From assembly GCA_023014335.1 (NCBI GenBank), contig JAECYW010000013.1:1550001-1614000 (forward strand): a stretch of DNA of 64,000 nucleotides, given 5' to 3'. This DNA is from Galerina marginata (taxonomy: Eukaryota; Basidiomycota; Agaricomycetes; Agaricales; Galerinaceae). Position 1 is the stretch's first letter. Every line of letters begins with the position of its first letter. Both the position numbers and the translations under genes were made by a program. Positions 33,263 through 45,537 of the stretch are shown in pieces. The notes below the pieces were generated by a model. That model was given only the letters and a program-made list of their open reading frames with translations. It was not told the DNA's origin and ran no database searches.

Positions 33263-34682
33263 ATGCATTCACAGTTCACAGTGGCGGGGATGTCATCCTC
33301 GACGTCCTCGCATCATAGTCCTAATCTCAACTCATGGGGCAGTACGAGCACTGGAGGACCTCTCTCGTCATCTTTCGGTGACTCGCTTTCGCAGTCCAGG
33401 AGTCACTATCAACCTGGATATCTCATGGTGGGTTTTGGCGATATCCGATACATAACTGGGGCTAATTTATGTTTACAAGTCTTCTTCTCAGAGTAATGTA
33501 CGCGCTTTTTCGGCCAGCGGACAATAATTACTCTTAACATTAACATTTACCTATGTAGAATGTGCCACAAGGAAGTCAACGCGTCGACGAGGTTCCAGTC
33601 GTGCAAACGAAGGCGAAGATGAACCAAATACTCTCTAGAGGGTCAACGACGGACTTTGGCATGGATTCCATGTTCCAAAGCAGCAGGTGAGGCTGGTACT
33701 TTTGTGTCTTTTTGCCGAGCCGACAACTAAGGTATTGTCAGACAAAGACAGTCATTGCCGGATGAAGATGCCCCTCCAATGAGCTCGGTCAACGATATTC
33801 CAAACGAAATCAACATGGACCCCAGCCCTGCTCATTTCCAATCAAGAGTGCGTATTAACATACCCACCTTGAAAGTATCTCAAAGTTACTTACTGATTAT
33901 CTATTTTCCAGAAAGCTCTTAATGACAGGTCCTCTTTTTCTTCCTCTCGTCGCCCCACCAACTCCGCTCTGTCTTCCGCAAACCAGGCACCCAATGCAGT
34001 ATACATCATCGTGTTTGGCTACCCACCCGACAAGTACAGTCTCACTGTCGAATACTTCAAGTCTCTTGGGGAAACGACCGAACCAGACGCGAATAGCGAC
34101 GTCAGCAACTGCTTCAAGCTCGGGTACCGTGATCCGGGAGACGCAATGCGCGCAGTGAGAAAGAACGGCGAGATTCTCGGTGGGAGCTGGATGATCGGCG
34201 CTAAGTGGGCGGTAAGCTCTCTCATCTGACCTTTTTCTCTTCCTCTCCTCCGAGCTGAACACCTCATACAGGACCCCCTCCAAGCCGAAGCGATCCTCGG
34301 CCTCCAACCTGTCCTACGATCAGCGTTCTCCTCGCCCACCTCCCAACAACCCCCACATGGCTCGTCATTCCCTGACTTCTCTTCCGGCGGCCAGAGTAAC
34401 GCAATGGCGGTAGACGAGCAGCAGCCATGGATGCCATCGTCAAGTACCGCAGCTGTCGGCACCCCGATCAAACTCGCACCCTCCCTGGCAGCCTTCAGAA
34501 AAGCGGGCCCCGCCTCGTCCTCGCACCCGAAGCCCGCCACCCCACAACAAGCTGCTCCGGCATGGGGTACCGGACTACTATCGACGCCTGTCAATGTTTC
34601 GGGACAGAACACTGCTGGGGTGCAGCCATCGCCGAGTAAGGGCCTTGTAGGGCAGATGTCGGACTTGATTTTTGGGTGGTAA
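33263..34682 (+). CDS. NUP53: Nucleoporin Nup53/Nup35
   Basis: Six exons (33263-33427, 33492-33497, 33559-33686, 33742-33847, 33912-34211, 34272-34682) give 371 residues. A low-complexity Ser/Asn/Gly start is followed by the dimerising RRM-like (MPPN) domain from about residue 164: AVYIIVFGYPPDKYSLTVEY, FKLGYRDPGDAMRAVRKNG, SWMIGAKWA. The C-terminal GLVGQMSDLIFGW is the amphipathic, membrane-binding end of the family. Nup53 is an inner-ring nuclear pore protein. Exon 2 is either 6 bases (after CTTCTCAG) or 18 bases (after TTACAAG); both keep the frame. A second in-frame ATG at 33290 could be the real start. Confidence 0.88.
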
Positions 34683-35828
34683 GTACGTGATGATTCTCTA
34701 TCAACGGCTGGTAGGTACCGTGGTGGGCTGTTCGAGTTTGGTTATGGTTTTATGACTGCATGTAGGGTTAGGCCTCTGTTTTTGGCTACAGAGTTATACC
34801 ATCATCATTATGACCTACTGGAGTATCTTGATCCCGAAACCTGAAGCTTGGACCATGACACTATATCAAGAACTCCTTGACGCGTTGCTGCTCGATTTCG
34901 ATACTTCCATGCGTCAATGACGATCATCCTCTCATCCGTGGCTTTCGTGTGTTTTTCTTTCTCTCTTAGTGATATAACACAACCTCAATAGCTCATTCTC
35001 AGCATGGAATGCAGCATGACAATCTTATCTTTTTCAATCAGTTTGACAATCTGAATGAAATGTCACCACCGCCAGTTTCTGTCTTCCACACATGTTGCGG
35101 CGCCTTTTAATTTTGCTCAACCGTTCTTGCCCGGCGCCGGTCTATTTCCCATACAGGCAAAACCGAGAAACCTGACGTCGACCACTGGCAGACGCGTCCC
35201 GGAGTCCCTATTCGCCTGGCATGAAAGCAATGTCGAGCGCCACAGTGCTTTCTGTTGTCGGCATCTGAATCCCACTTGACCAACGCCCATCGCCCAGCGG
35301 GGTGGAGTCGGATTTGGATTTTGGCCCAGTGCTCGCGCTAAATCTAGCCAAAAAATCTCGCACGATTTCTGCGGAGACCCAGGGCCTGTTTCCAGTTCTT
35401 CCTACGAAGTTTTCGCAAACATACATATCCCAACATGTCCGCAGTAGTGGGACCAGGCTTGAATTAGGCGAATTAATGACAAGTGCGCACCTGTTGGTGC
35501 TTTATAATTAATGATCTAGTGTTCAAGGTTAGGACGCCGGAAACCTCGGTCTTCGAATGCGAAAACGTCGTAGGCTGAATGGCAAGGTCTCGGCCCAGCT
35601 GAGGTCGTGTTGTTTCTTTTCGTTGTATTTAATACGTTGAATCGCACTCTATTGCAATCGAAGTAATTATACGTGGTACAACTGATCATGGTACATACAT
35701 AAGTGGTAAGCGATGTGGTGGAAGTGTAACTCTATCGGGCATGCGGTATCCAGGAATCTGAGCGACGCGGCAATGAGGAGTATGTTAACTACATAAAATT
35801 AACCGTTGCGCGCCACCATGTACGAGTC
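34683..35828. other. 1.1 kb intergenic between convergent genes
   Basis: No gene recognised; the short ORFs near 35055-35511 have no features. Confidence 0.45.
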
Positions 35829-37721
35829 CTACCGAGGAGTGAAGATGTGCTTGTGATTGCAGTGCGAAGTTTGCGAGATCGTGTGCGTATGCAGTTGAGG
35901 ATGACGGTATGAAAATGAACGCGAATGCGACGGGGTGCAAGACTGGCAGTTTCGATATGCAGGACCGTTTCGTATAACAGTCCTGATTCCTTCTGATAAA
36001 GGTGACGCCTTGAAGGCTCCGGCACACGGTGGCTCAAGAGGCGTTTGGGTTCGTGAGGCGGCGGTTTCGGCTGCGTCGGTAACGACGGGATAGGAACAGG
36101 TGGTGAATATGCAAGATGTGAGCTGCGGCGTCGAGCTTGACCCCCGAGCAGCGGCCTCGTGCCGTTCATCCACCAATAGCTGCATGTTGATTACCACTCT
36201 GCAGCCCTGTTCATTGCGTACGCCAATCAGTCGAGAAGACGCGAAGTGTAGGCATGGCGAGAAGAACTTACGACGGATGGGATAATGGAGAGCAACCAGC
36301 TGTGGGCCGAGGACAGAAGAGAGTCGGTGTAGACATGACGCCAACAGGTGAAAGCGAGAGGTGAAGGGCAGGAAAGAAGAGCAGTGAGCGAGGCAGCATG
36401 AGAAAGCGAGAAAAGAACGGAACCGGACGTACGAATATCCGATGTACCCGTATATGGTGTTGATACTCGTCAGGGATGCTGTGATGATCACCCAGCATAC
36501 TGAGTGTTTTGGGACAGAAGTAAGAAAACAGGCGTTGAGGGATTAACGGTAGTCAGATGTATGACGTAGTAATTGAGGTATGAAAAATAGGGTTGAGTTT
36601 TAATCGTAAATTAAAGCAACGGGGTACTAGGAGGGTCAACCAATGAAAGGCAGTAGTTGCTGGCTGTCTTTCCGGTTGCGACGGGTCTCTAAGTGAAGGT
36701 GGGGACTCACCGATAACAGAAACCAAGATAATATCATCGCGAACTAAACGCGAGACGATTGGGATCTTTCCCCAACCAGCACGGATTCCACATAGAAACT
36801 TGATGATAGTCAGACCGAGGACCAGCAGTTGCGGGAACAAGGCCGACGCTCTGTAATCGTTGACATGCAGGAAGGAAGGAACATCAATTTCAGGACTCGA
36901 TCATTCAAGAAAGGGAATTATGCAAAGAAAGAAGGGAAGACGCAGCAAAGGGAAGTAAACTGACCCAAAGAGAGCGATATCGAAAATCGTGATTGGCTTC
37001 ATGCACATATTCCCTGTGCTTGTGGGCATGGTCAGGTGGATTGCACCGGGTATGAATCCTAATTCTGCGACCAGCAGCGCGATCATTGCAAACGCAATTC
37101 GGTGATCTTGAGTGTAAAGTGCGTAGACTGTTTATCACAAACGTGAGACGAACGTGGCAGGCAGGTTTATACGAGGTTGGACCGAATGCGAACCTCGAAG
37201 CATGAGAACCGATTGGATACAGGCCATCAGCATTCCGCCAAATACGACTTGGGATGCAAATATCATGCGGCAGACGTCGAGCGAGTACGTGCCGATGCCT
37301 AATGAGAGGCTTATGCTCACCAGCCGACTAGGTACAGAAGGCCAGAATCTCTCGTCAACGTCATGCTATTTTAGATTATCCGGAGAGATACTAACGCCTG
37401 TGCCAAAAGTCCAAAGTATCTGGTAAACAAGAAGACCCATTTTGTAGGCGATCGCCGATTTTGCCTGTTGTGATGTAGTGTGGTCGTTGAAATCTTGGAA
37501 GCTAGTCGAGACAAGTGACGTACGGCCAGATGTATTGCACCTCGTCTGCAAATGTAATCATGATATCCCACATCAGAAAAACCAGAGCTCCAACTGGGTA
37601 GCGAAAACGGACATTCAAATCTGGGGAGCCAATATAGATCACAACGGTGCTACCTACCTTCATGGTAGCTAACCAATTGGATTTCCCAGATAGCACGAGC
37701 GACTGCGTTTAGTTCTGACAT
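35829..37721 (-). CDS. DUF6533-type seven-helix membrane protein
   Basis: Nine exons (37658-37721, 37524-37593, 37396-37464, 37194-37327, 36965-37127, 36711-36850, 36433-36499, 36272-36299, 35829-36206) encode 370 residues. The start MSELNAVARAIWEIQLVSY, then WDIMITFADEVQYIWP and LFTRYFGLLAQA, are the usual opening of the large basidiomycete DUF6533 family. About seven hydrophobic helices follow, for example SLSLGIGTYSLDVCRMIFA, AMIALLVAELGFIPGA and CWVIITASLTSINTIYGYIG. The tail after residue ~250 is soluble, rich in Ser/Thr/His and ends HKHIFTPR. The function of the family is unknown. For exon 8 I chose the GTAAGT donor over GTCGTA. Confidence 0.82.
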
Positions 37722-39934
37722 CCTGCGCGTAGCGTCTAGTTAACTTTGGAGGTTCCAAGTTCCAAATCGCTGGTGGACCTCTTCGGAGAAAATTAACATG
37801 CAGAAGTGGTTGATGGGTAGCAACAAAAGAGGTAGCTCATCACGAGAGGCTAGAATAAAAGGTATCTCCCCAGAAAAAAATGTCTGTCGGTTCCGGAGAA
37901 ATCCTCCCCCGTCATGTACCCGGTGGGCAGAAATGTGTGCCCTCCCAGGATGTTAATAGTGCATTTCAGACGTGAGGAGTGAGACCTGTCCGTTAGAAGT
38001 GATTTTCCTAGTTGTCCTCTAATATTGGTAAACCACCTTCCAAATAATGTCCGTTTCAGCGCAGAATATCCCACTCTTTGTGAGCTTAAGCACGTCATGT
38101 GGTGAGTCCGGGACCCCGATCCAATTTTGGCCAATAGAAGGTGATGTATAAGTGGACAGAGCGGTGCGCTTCGTCGTAGGAAATGTGTTGGATTGACGGA
38201 GATTCATTTAAGCCAGCAGGAAAATGAGAAGATCTGGAGAAAGCTGGACCCAGAATACCTGCAACAGTGCAACTGTAATCAAGATTCTGATTCAAGAAAC
38301 CATTGTAGACACTGGAGAACCTTGAGAGGTCAGCCCGCCTAGCCTGAACAAGAATGAATGTAAATGACACTGCAGATTGCAGCTGGGAAGTCTGAAGAAA
38401 AAGGTCACCGTGTGCGGCTCCAGTTCAGTTCAGCCTCGGTCATGCCCGAATAATGACTAAGCAACAATCTTCTACTCCGCGAGCACGTTTCCTTTCTCCC
38501 ACCTTGCGTCATGTTCAGAACAAAAAAGACACAGAGATGCCCACAACATGCACCAAGGCCTGGCTTAGAATCCTTCGCTTCCCTCAGCCGATAGGCTTCG
38601 AATAGGTGCCAAGATTTGGCCGAGACCAAAAATACTTTGAGTTGAAAATAGCTTTCCAACTTGGTTCCAACGAGAATATGGGCAGCAAGTTACTTGGGAC
38701 AATCTCCGGGAGTTTGGCGAAACGGTCGGAACTTCAAAGCTTTATCCGAACTCTATTATGGACCCTGACTTCGTTTCGCAATATGTAGATCATGGCGCTT
38801 GTTCTCTCTATAGAGCATCATGATCAGGATACAAACATCAGGTTTTCATACCACGATGTTTGTAATACCAGTAGGGGTATAACTCTCTGCAAAAGATTCC
38901 AATCTTTGTGTTGACCTCGGACAATTATACTGCGAATGGAGACACGACAAGGACCGAAACCTCGTCGACATCATTTTCAGATCTAAAAATGGCTTCAGGA
39001 TCGCCCGACAAAGTACAGTTGTACTTTGTCCTTTGAATCACTTTGAAGATCTTCAATCTCTCGGCGCTACGGCGCTACAACACGTTATTTCAATGAATGG
39101 GTATCAATCGACGTCTAGTTTGAAGACCGACCTTCGAGGGTAACGGTTACGTTAGATCTCCATATTTTACCCCGTTAGTGTTCGGCAATTCTACCCGAGT
39201 AGCGAACCTGACATACTTACCACCTTTTGGAGGAATAGAAATGGTCGTATCCGGCTTTGAACGATCGTCATAAATCGCTCGCGAGGTCGAAGACGGGTCA
39301 GCATCATGCCTGCATTGAAGGTTTTGCCACCGATTGCTCATAGATCATTTTGCGATAAGACTGTTGCGCGCCGACTGAAATATCCCCGCATTCCAACAAA
39401 CAAGGTGGAGATCGTCAATGTCGCATTCATAAATCCGTGTGCCTCGTCTCTTTCTCTTCTAGGTTGGGCTTCTATGATGGTAGTGCGGTGATAATATAGT
39501 TAATTCGTCCAAGTGAATGCAAGTAGGTAAGGATACTAGGTCGTGCTCTTGCAAGCATTAAGATCACTTGACCCTGTGCTGAAAATGGACTCGCTTGCAG
39601 CGATTTGCCTTCGTTCTTCATTCAAATTAGGACCCTCCGTCTTGGCCTCGAGCGCGACCGAATCGTGGGATGATCGGAGCGGCTTATCTGGCAGAAGGCA
39701 TCTGGGTTCATCTCCTCGCATAGATCTCGCATGTCATGAATTCTCGGTAGGATGTTCCTACTACTCAAGCACGCAGTCCGGTTCAATCGTGTGTTTCGCG
39801 ACCTCATAATTTGTTCAAAATGGCTTTTGGCTTTGATATCCTCCCTCTTTTTGCAAGACATCTTGTCACCGCTGGCGTTCCGACGGCCCACATATCTGCC
39901 TTCTTCCACGTCGTACTGATTCGCATTGGCACCT
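37722..39934. other. 2.2 kb intergenic, nothing recognised
   Basis: Holds the DUF6533 promoter at one end and the monooxygenase promoter at the other. The short ORFs between (for example 38095-38370 on minus and 39306-39491 on plus) show no family motif, and I could not chain them. Confidence 0.45.
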
Positions 39935-41856
39935 ATGAGTTCTGGAACAAAGTTTAGAGTTGCGATTTGGTCAGTATTGTACTGCTGATCATGTTCCTGG
40001 AGTGATCCTTACCACGATGATGTAGTGGAGCTGGCATTGGCGGATTGACCACCGCAGGTACTGCGTCATCTCATTTTTCCTCTTCCTTTGTTGATGGATA
40101 ATGTACTGGAATATTGACGACCTCTGCAGTCGCACTATCTCGATACCCCGACATCGAGGTCGAAATATTCGAGGCCGCAGAAAAACTTGCTGAAGTCGGT
40201 GCTGGCATTGGTCTCTTTGGGCGTAAGTGACGGGAACAACCTCCGATATGACGACTGACTGGTGCTACTTATCTCTTCAGGCCCATGGGAAGTTATCAAG
40301 AAGCTTGGCCTAGAGGAAGACCTGCTCAGGTTGACTGACCTAAAGCCGACCCAAGCCCCAGGTAATCCAAGCCGACGTTTTTTGAGAGTTTCCTGCTGAA
40401 TCGTCTATAAAGTACCTTCCTTCAGGTACCGAAAGAGCGATCGTCCAGAGGGCGTCGAATTCTACACATTAGTTACAAAAGGTCAGCTCATTCTAAAAAG
40501 CGAAATTTCACTAGGCTTACCACCCACGCCCACACCTACCCAGGAAACTTGATGACCTTCCACCGCCCCGATTTTCAAAGCGTCCTTCTCAGAAGGCTGC
40601 CTGCATCATACCGAATACAATGCAGTAAACGCCTCCGGTCGTACACGCAGCGGCATGGTGGACCCATCACCCTTCTTTTCGAAGACGGAACACGGTCCTC
40701 CTGTGACGTCCTGCTGGGCGCTGACGGCCTAAAATCCGCGGTACGGCGCTCTCTCCTGGGGGAGAAAGCGCAGTGGGCTCAATCGCAGGGAAATTGGTCC
40801 GAAGCCGCTGATATCACGGCTTTGATTGAGCCAGCGTGGTGTGGGACGAACGCGTATCGTGCCCTTATCCCAGCTGATCGATTAAGGCAGAGGAAACCTG
40901 ATCATCGAGTGCTTACACAGCCCACGCAGGTGCGTTTTCGTTATCGTCAATCGCCTCCGAAGTCCATGGCTGATGCCTTGATGAAACGCAGTATCTCGGC
41001 AAAAACGGAGTAGGTGTTATGCCTCCCCTTAACGCTCGCGATGACTCATTCTTGCTTTGAATCTAGTATATAATCGCTTATCCAATATCTCATGGTAAAA
41101 TGATAAATTTCGTTGCTTTCAAGTCCCAGCACGAGTTCGAATACTCAAAATTTAATGGACCTTGGGTGTGCCCGACTGACAAGTCGGAATTTGTTTCCAT
41201 CTTTAAACACTGGGAACCTGAGGTCCAGGCGCTCTTGGATGTGGGTCTAGCTCCACAGAAAATTATGGCATTATTGACAAGTGATTCCAGTGCGTCGAAA
41301 AGCCATTGAGGTGGGCCATCCATACCGTAAAACCTCTCGCGTCGTTCGTTTCCGGAAATGCTGCTATTCTTGGGGATGCTGTAAGCCATCTGTAACATTA
41401 ATAGGTTGTCCGAGAACTGGTGCTCACTCAGAGTTCTAGGCCCATGCCATGACTCCTCATCAAGGGTCAGGAGCAGGGCAAGCAATCGAGGTGTGTCCTT
41501 TAGCCGCTCCCGTGTTCACCAGATTCTGATCTCTTCCGGAACCGAAGGACGCATTTATGCTTGCTACTTTGCTCGGTCACCCGCGTACGACGAGAGAAAC
41601 AATAGCACGGGCGCTGAGTATATATGATCATATACGAAGACCTTTCGCTTTGAAAACTCAAGAACGATCAAGGCTCAATGGACAGTACTTCACACTCTGT
41701 ACCCAGGAAATCGACTTTAACACGGTTTCGGACCACGAAATTTTGTCGAAGCTTAAAATCCTTGGACAGATATTCACCAAAAACTGGGAGTGGGCTTGGA
41801 CGACTTCACTAGGCGGCTCGGTCCAGGAGGCAACACGCCTGCTGGAGTCTTCATGA
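39935..41856 (+). CDS. FAD-dependent aromatic monooxygenase (salicylate-hydroxylase-like)
   Basis: Eleven exons (39935-39969, 40026-40057, 40130-40222, 40281-40361, 40413-40481, 40544-40929, 40992-41009, 41067-41240, 41291-41380, 41440-41490, 41548-41856) join to 445 residues, a usual family length. The dinucleotide-binding GxGxxG is CGAGIGGL (12-19), followed by EIFEAAEKL. The DG motif is LLGADGLKSAVR. The GD motif is ILGDAAHAMTPHQGSGAGQA, which binds the FAD phosphates. Group A flavin monooxygenases of this kind hydroxylate phenolic or salicylate-like rings using NAD(P)H and O2. The exact substrate is open. An 18-base exon (40992-41009) supplies YLGKNG. The gene looks intact. Confidence 0.9.
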
Positions 41857-42939
41857 TTGTTTCTGTGTTTTATACCCTTTTCTTCTTTTTCTCTCTTTGG
41901 AACGGCCTGGCTCCTTGTCGACGGATTTTTTTCCATTTAGAAACGACTTCATTAAGGAGTTGCGATTCTTCCTCTTCACAATCACGGCAAATAATGGGAG
42001 ATTCGAACTTGGTTCTGATTTAGTGGGTTTACTTGTACGAGTAGGAAATGAAATAATCTATCACACTATCTAAAAACGCCTCAACCTGGCTTTTTGACAC
42101 TCAGTCATCCACTTCCTTCTCTGAAGCTGCGGTTCACAAGACAACCAGTCCAAATGGATGCCACGGACGGGTCAGAGAAACTACAGACCTACACCTATCG
42201 CGGAACTTATTGACTGAAAAGAGTTCCACGAAGAACGCCATTCTGTTACAATTGGCGGCCCGCTTGGATCCCCGTTTTAATCGCAGGTATTCGGATGACA
42301 GATTCCGTGCTCTAAATTAGGCATTTATGTGGCGCAGGTAACAACCGGAACCCCGGACGCAGTTAATGCAGGTGCGTCTACATTAAACCATATATACACA
42401 TTGTATGCTTAGATGAGCCACCCCGTCTCAATCGTGCATTGGAAAAATTCTACAGAAGATGAAGAGTACTCTCTTCTAAACCGGACTTATTATTCACCTC
42501 CCGGTAATCCATGGTGGTCATGATTTGGGCGCTTATTTTAACCAAATTTTAACATGGTATAAAACCCCTCGGAATTACCGAAATGGTTTGAGATTTTCTT
42601 CAATACCTAGCTTTGGGTCAACCATGTTATCACCTTAGGAAGGCCCGTCAGACGATCTGACCACACATGATTGGACTTTCCAAAATTTCGTCGATCCTTG
42701 GTCCTAAGACGGCCCGATGTCAGCGAAATCACACGTGACCATGTGCTATTTTCTCACCATTGATTTGTACCGCAATTACCTCTTTCAACTTGAACTTGAC
42801 CGCAACTCTACTCATAGTTCCTAGTTCAGATTCTTGTCGGTATCGATTTTGGATTCGCAGAACCTGAACATAACAATTGTCCTCAAACTTCAGAAGGAGT
42901 TTTGGCGTCTACGACATAAGGAACTCCTCGATAATCGAC
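41857..42939. other. 1.1 kb intergenic
   Basis: TGS1 upstream region; no ORF of note. Confidence 0.45.
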
Positions 42940-44179
42940 ATGGGCAAAGCAAAACGGAAAGGTGGATTGTCAGGTGTATCAAGGTTTGTTCTTGAATCGA
43001 TGAAATCCACTTCCGCCAACTCCGACGCAGCAAATACCTCTCCGAAGGGGCCCATGATCCACGAGAAGGCTGCTGAACCAGATGGAGATCGTCCTGCGAA
43101 GAGGAGGAAAAGGAATGACGGCTCCGCGGCGGTGGAAGAGCCTGGGTTTGAAGTCAAGTGGATCAGCAAATACGACGCGACAGGGCTTGTACCACATTAT
43201 ACGAATGCATCTCAGGTCCCTGAGCATCTGCAGAAATGTGCGTTGCGTTATGCAAAGTCTCTGTTGAAGCCTGTTGAGGAAGATCCTTCGCTCGGGTAGA
43301 TTTTTCTCAACGTCGCCGTTTCTTTTCCTTGTATTCAACGCCTCCTGGATGTCTCCTAGATGGAGAAGGGTGGTACAGCGTGACTCCTGAACTTCTGGCA
43401 GATCAAATCGCGGAACGTTGTCGTTGCGATACTATCCTAGACGCGTTCTGCGGAGTTGGTGGGAATGCTATCGCCTTTGCAAAGACGTGTCAGCGCGGTG
43501 AGTCCTATCGAAGGTCTCATGGACGAAGCCTTGACTCATAGTCCTTCAAGTCATTGCCTTGGACACCTCGCCGATCCGTCTAGCACTGGCGAGGCACAAC
43601 GCCCAAATATACGGCGTCGCGGATCGTATCGAGTTTATCCTGACGGACTATATCTCTTTCGTCAAGTCGTACCTCTCTGTTCCGCCCTCGTCCAAATCAG
43701 TAGCCAAAAACGCTCATGAAGCACGCAAAATCGACGTTGTCTTCCTCAGTCCGCCTTGGGGTGGCCCTTCATACCTTTCTGGTTCCATCGTCGATTTATC
43801 CGAGCCTCCGCATTCAGTGAACGGAAAGGCTCCGATACCTCCGTCTACCCCTACTCCGGAACACCCATCATATTCCCTATCTTCCATACAGCCCATCCAC
43901 GGCGCGGAACTCTTTGATCTTACGCGGAAGATCACAACGAACGTCGCCTATTACCTCCCACGAAACACGCGACTGGACGAGATCAGTGCTCTGCTTACGC
44001 ACCAGAAGGAAAGAACGCAAGTCCTTCCTACAGATATTCTAAATGATCAGCAGCCTATGTCTTCGAGTCCAGACCTTGAGGAAAAAATCGAAGTCGAAGA
44101 GGAGTGGATGGGGAATAAGCTGAAGGCGCTGACGTGTTATTTCGGTGGATTGGTCGCCGGCCAGGAAGGTATGTTTTAA
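42940..44179 (+). CDS. TGS1: Trimethylguanosine synthase (RNA cap hypermethylase)
   Basis: Three exons (42940-43237, 43300-43497, 43551-44179) encode 374 residues. The start MGKAKRKGG leads a basic, low-complexity region with a KRRKR nuclear-type signal. The catalytic domain has LDGEGWYSVTPE, ILDAFCGVGGNAIAFAK (SAM-binding motif I), VIALDTSP and the catalytic FLSPPWGGPSYL (SPPW at 232-235). The enzyme converts the 7-methylguanosine cap of snRNAs, snoRNAs and telomerase RNA to 2,2,7-trimethylguanosine. The first intron must be 43238-43299, because this restores YFSQRRRFFSLYSTPPG before LDGEGW. A further intron at the very end (a GTATGT donor near 44169) is possible and would change the last residues. 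Confidence 0.92.
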
Positions 44180-45537
44180 GGGTTCGCCGAGGGCCCGTCC
44201 TCGCTGTGGATACTTCTGCTTAGGGTCTTGGCGCACGCGGGGTTCTGTGCAGGTATACTCGAGTACGTCATGTATGTAGCACATATCAGTACTTATATCT
44301 TATGCCCAATTTACTAGTAAATGTCCTGCCAGAACCTCAAAAGTTAAGGGATGTCGACACGACCAACACGCTGATGACACCTGTTAGACTGATGCCTTTC
44401 ATCGCTGTAGTTCTTGGGTACCCTGGTCGTCTTGGACCAGTCCGCAACATCTCCAAAACCAGATGCCAGCCCAAAAGACCAAATACCCCCCGAATGCCGT
44501 TCCAATGTGATAACTGGAACCATCGCCATAGCCGTCTTTAGTTTAATCTATATTCGCAGTCTTTGAAGTGGGCTTACAGGAAAAAACGACGGCATTCATT
44601 GGGCATTCAATTAAAAATTATCCACGAAACGAGGTCTGGTGTTTGATATTCCGCCGGAAGCCAGACACTTTGAACCAAGCCCAAAAAATACAAGGTATGT
44701 AAACCTTCAGCGGCCAAGAGCCGTACCTCGGTAACAAATATCTACCGACGAACGAGAGATGTTGATAGTGCACAAGGAGATATGACTTCGGGCTCTTGGA
44801 ACATAACATGCGAGGTCAGCGCGATCATACAAAGATACATAATACTCCAGTTCTACATAGGGAGGCTTCAGACAAGCTTCAGATTTATCCTAAGGAAGCG
44901 AATGCACCTCCAGCAATTTGGAGTATACAGTGGTATACTTCAGCAAATTGAGTGCATACTACGGTTGCTGAAGCCCGAACTAGTTTCGCTTCGTTTCGTC
45001 GACCAGTAATCACTGCAGCCTGTAGTCAATGTCCCCACGCTATCACCGGCGCTTAAAACCCCATACATATTCCGGTCCGAGAGTTCGATCGGAGAAGCAA
45101 AGTGATCAAAAGTCGAACTAAAAATATCGTTCGCCGTTCTCTTCCTCTCAACCACCTCAAGACCAGCTTTTCCACCTTCTCTGGCTTACTCCATTGCTCC
45201 CCGGCGAACGATAACCCCCTGAGCTTCAGCTGGTCATGTAAAATCCGGTAAATTCCTATTGGTGCCTCCACTGCGTGCCAGGGATGCTAGTCCCTATCAA
45301 AGTGCCTTGCGGCTTGCCACGCATTTCGTCCAAACCCATGACTCAGTGATCTCCGCTGCGAACGCCTCCAATACTTGGTCTGGACTAGCTAGATTTGCTA
45401 TAAACGTGGACTTCCTCTGACCATCCAATTTTCTTGTCGTTGCCACCTGCGCAGTCGCTTGCTTGTGGCTAAACGAACAAAGGTATGTCGAACCGCAGTT
45501 TGTCTGATAAGCCACTTTTCAAATATCTCGTAGGAAT
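44180..45537. other. 1.4 kb intergenic
   Basis: No supported gene; the scattered ORFs lack motifs. Confidence 0.45.

Noticed and set aside
43238..43299. Reading TGS1 exon 1 through to the TAG at 43297
   Set aside because: Treating this as an intron restores the conserved block before LDGEGWYSVTPE, and the read-through sequence has no family similarity.
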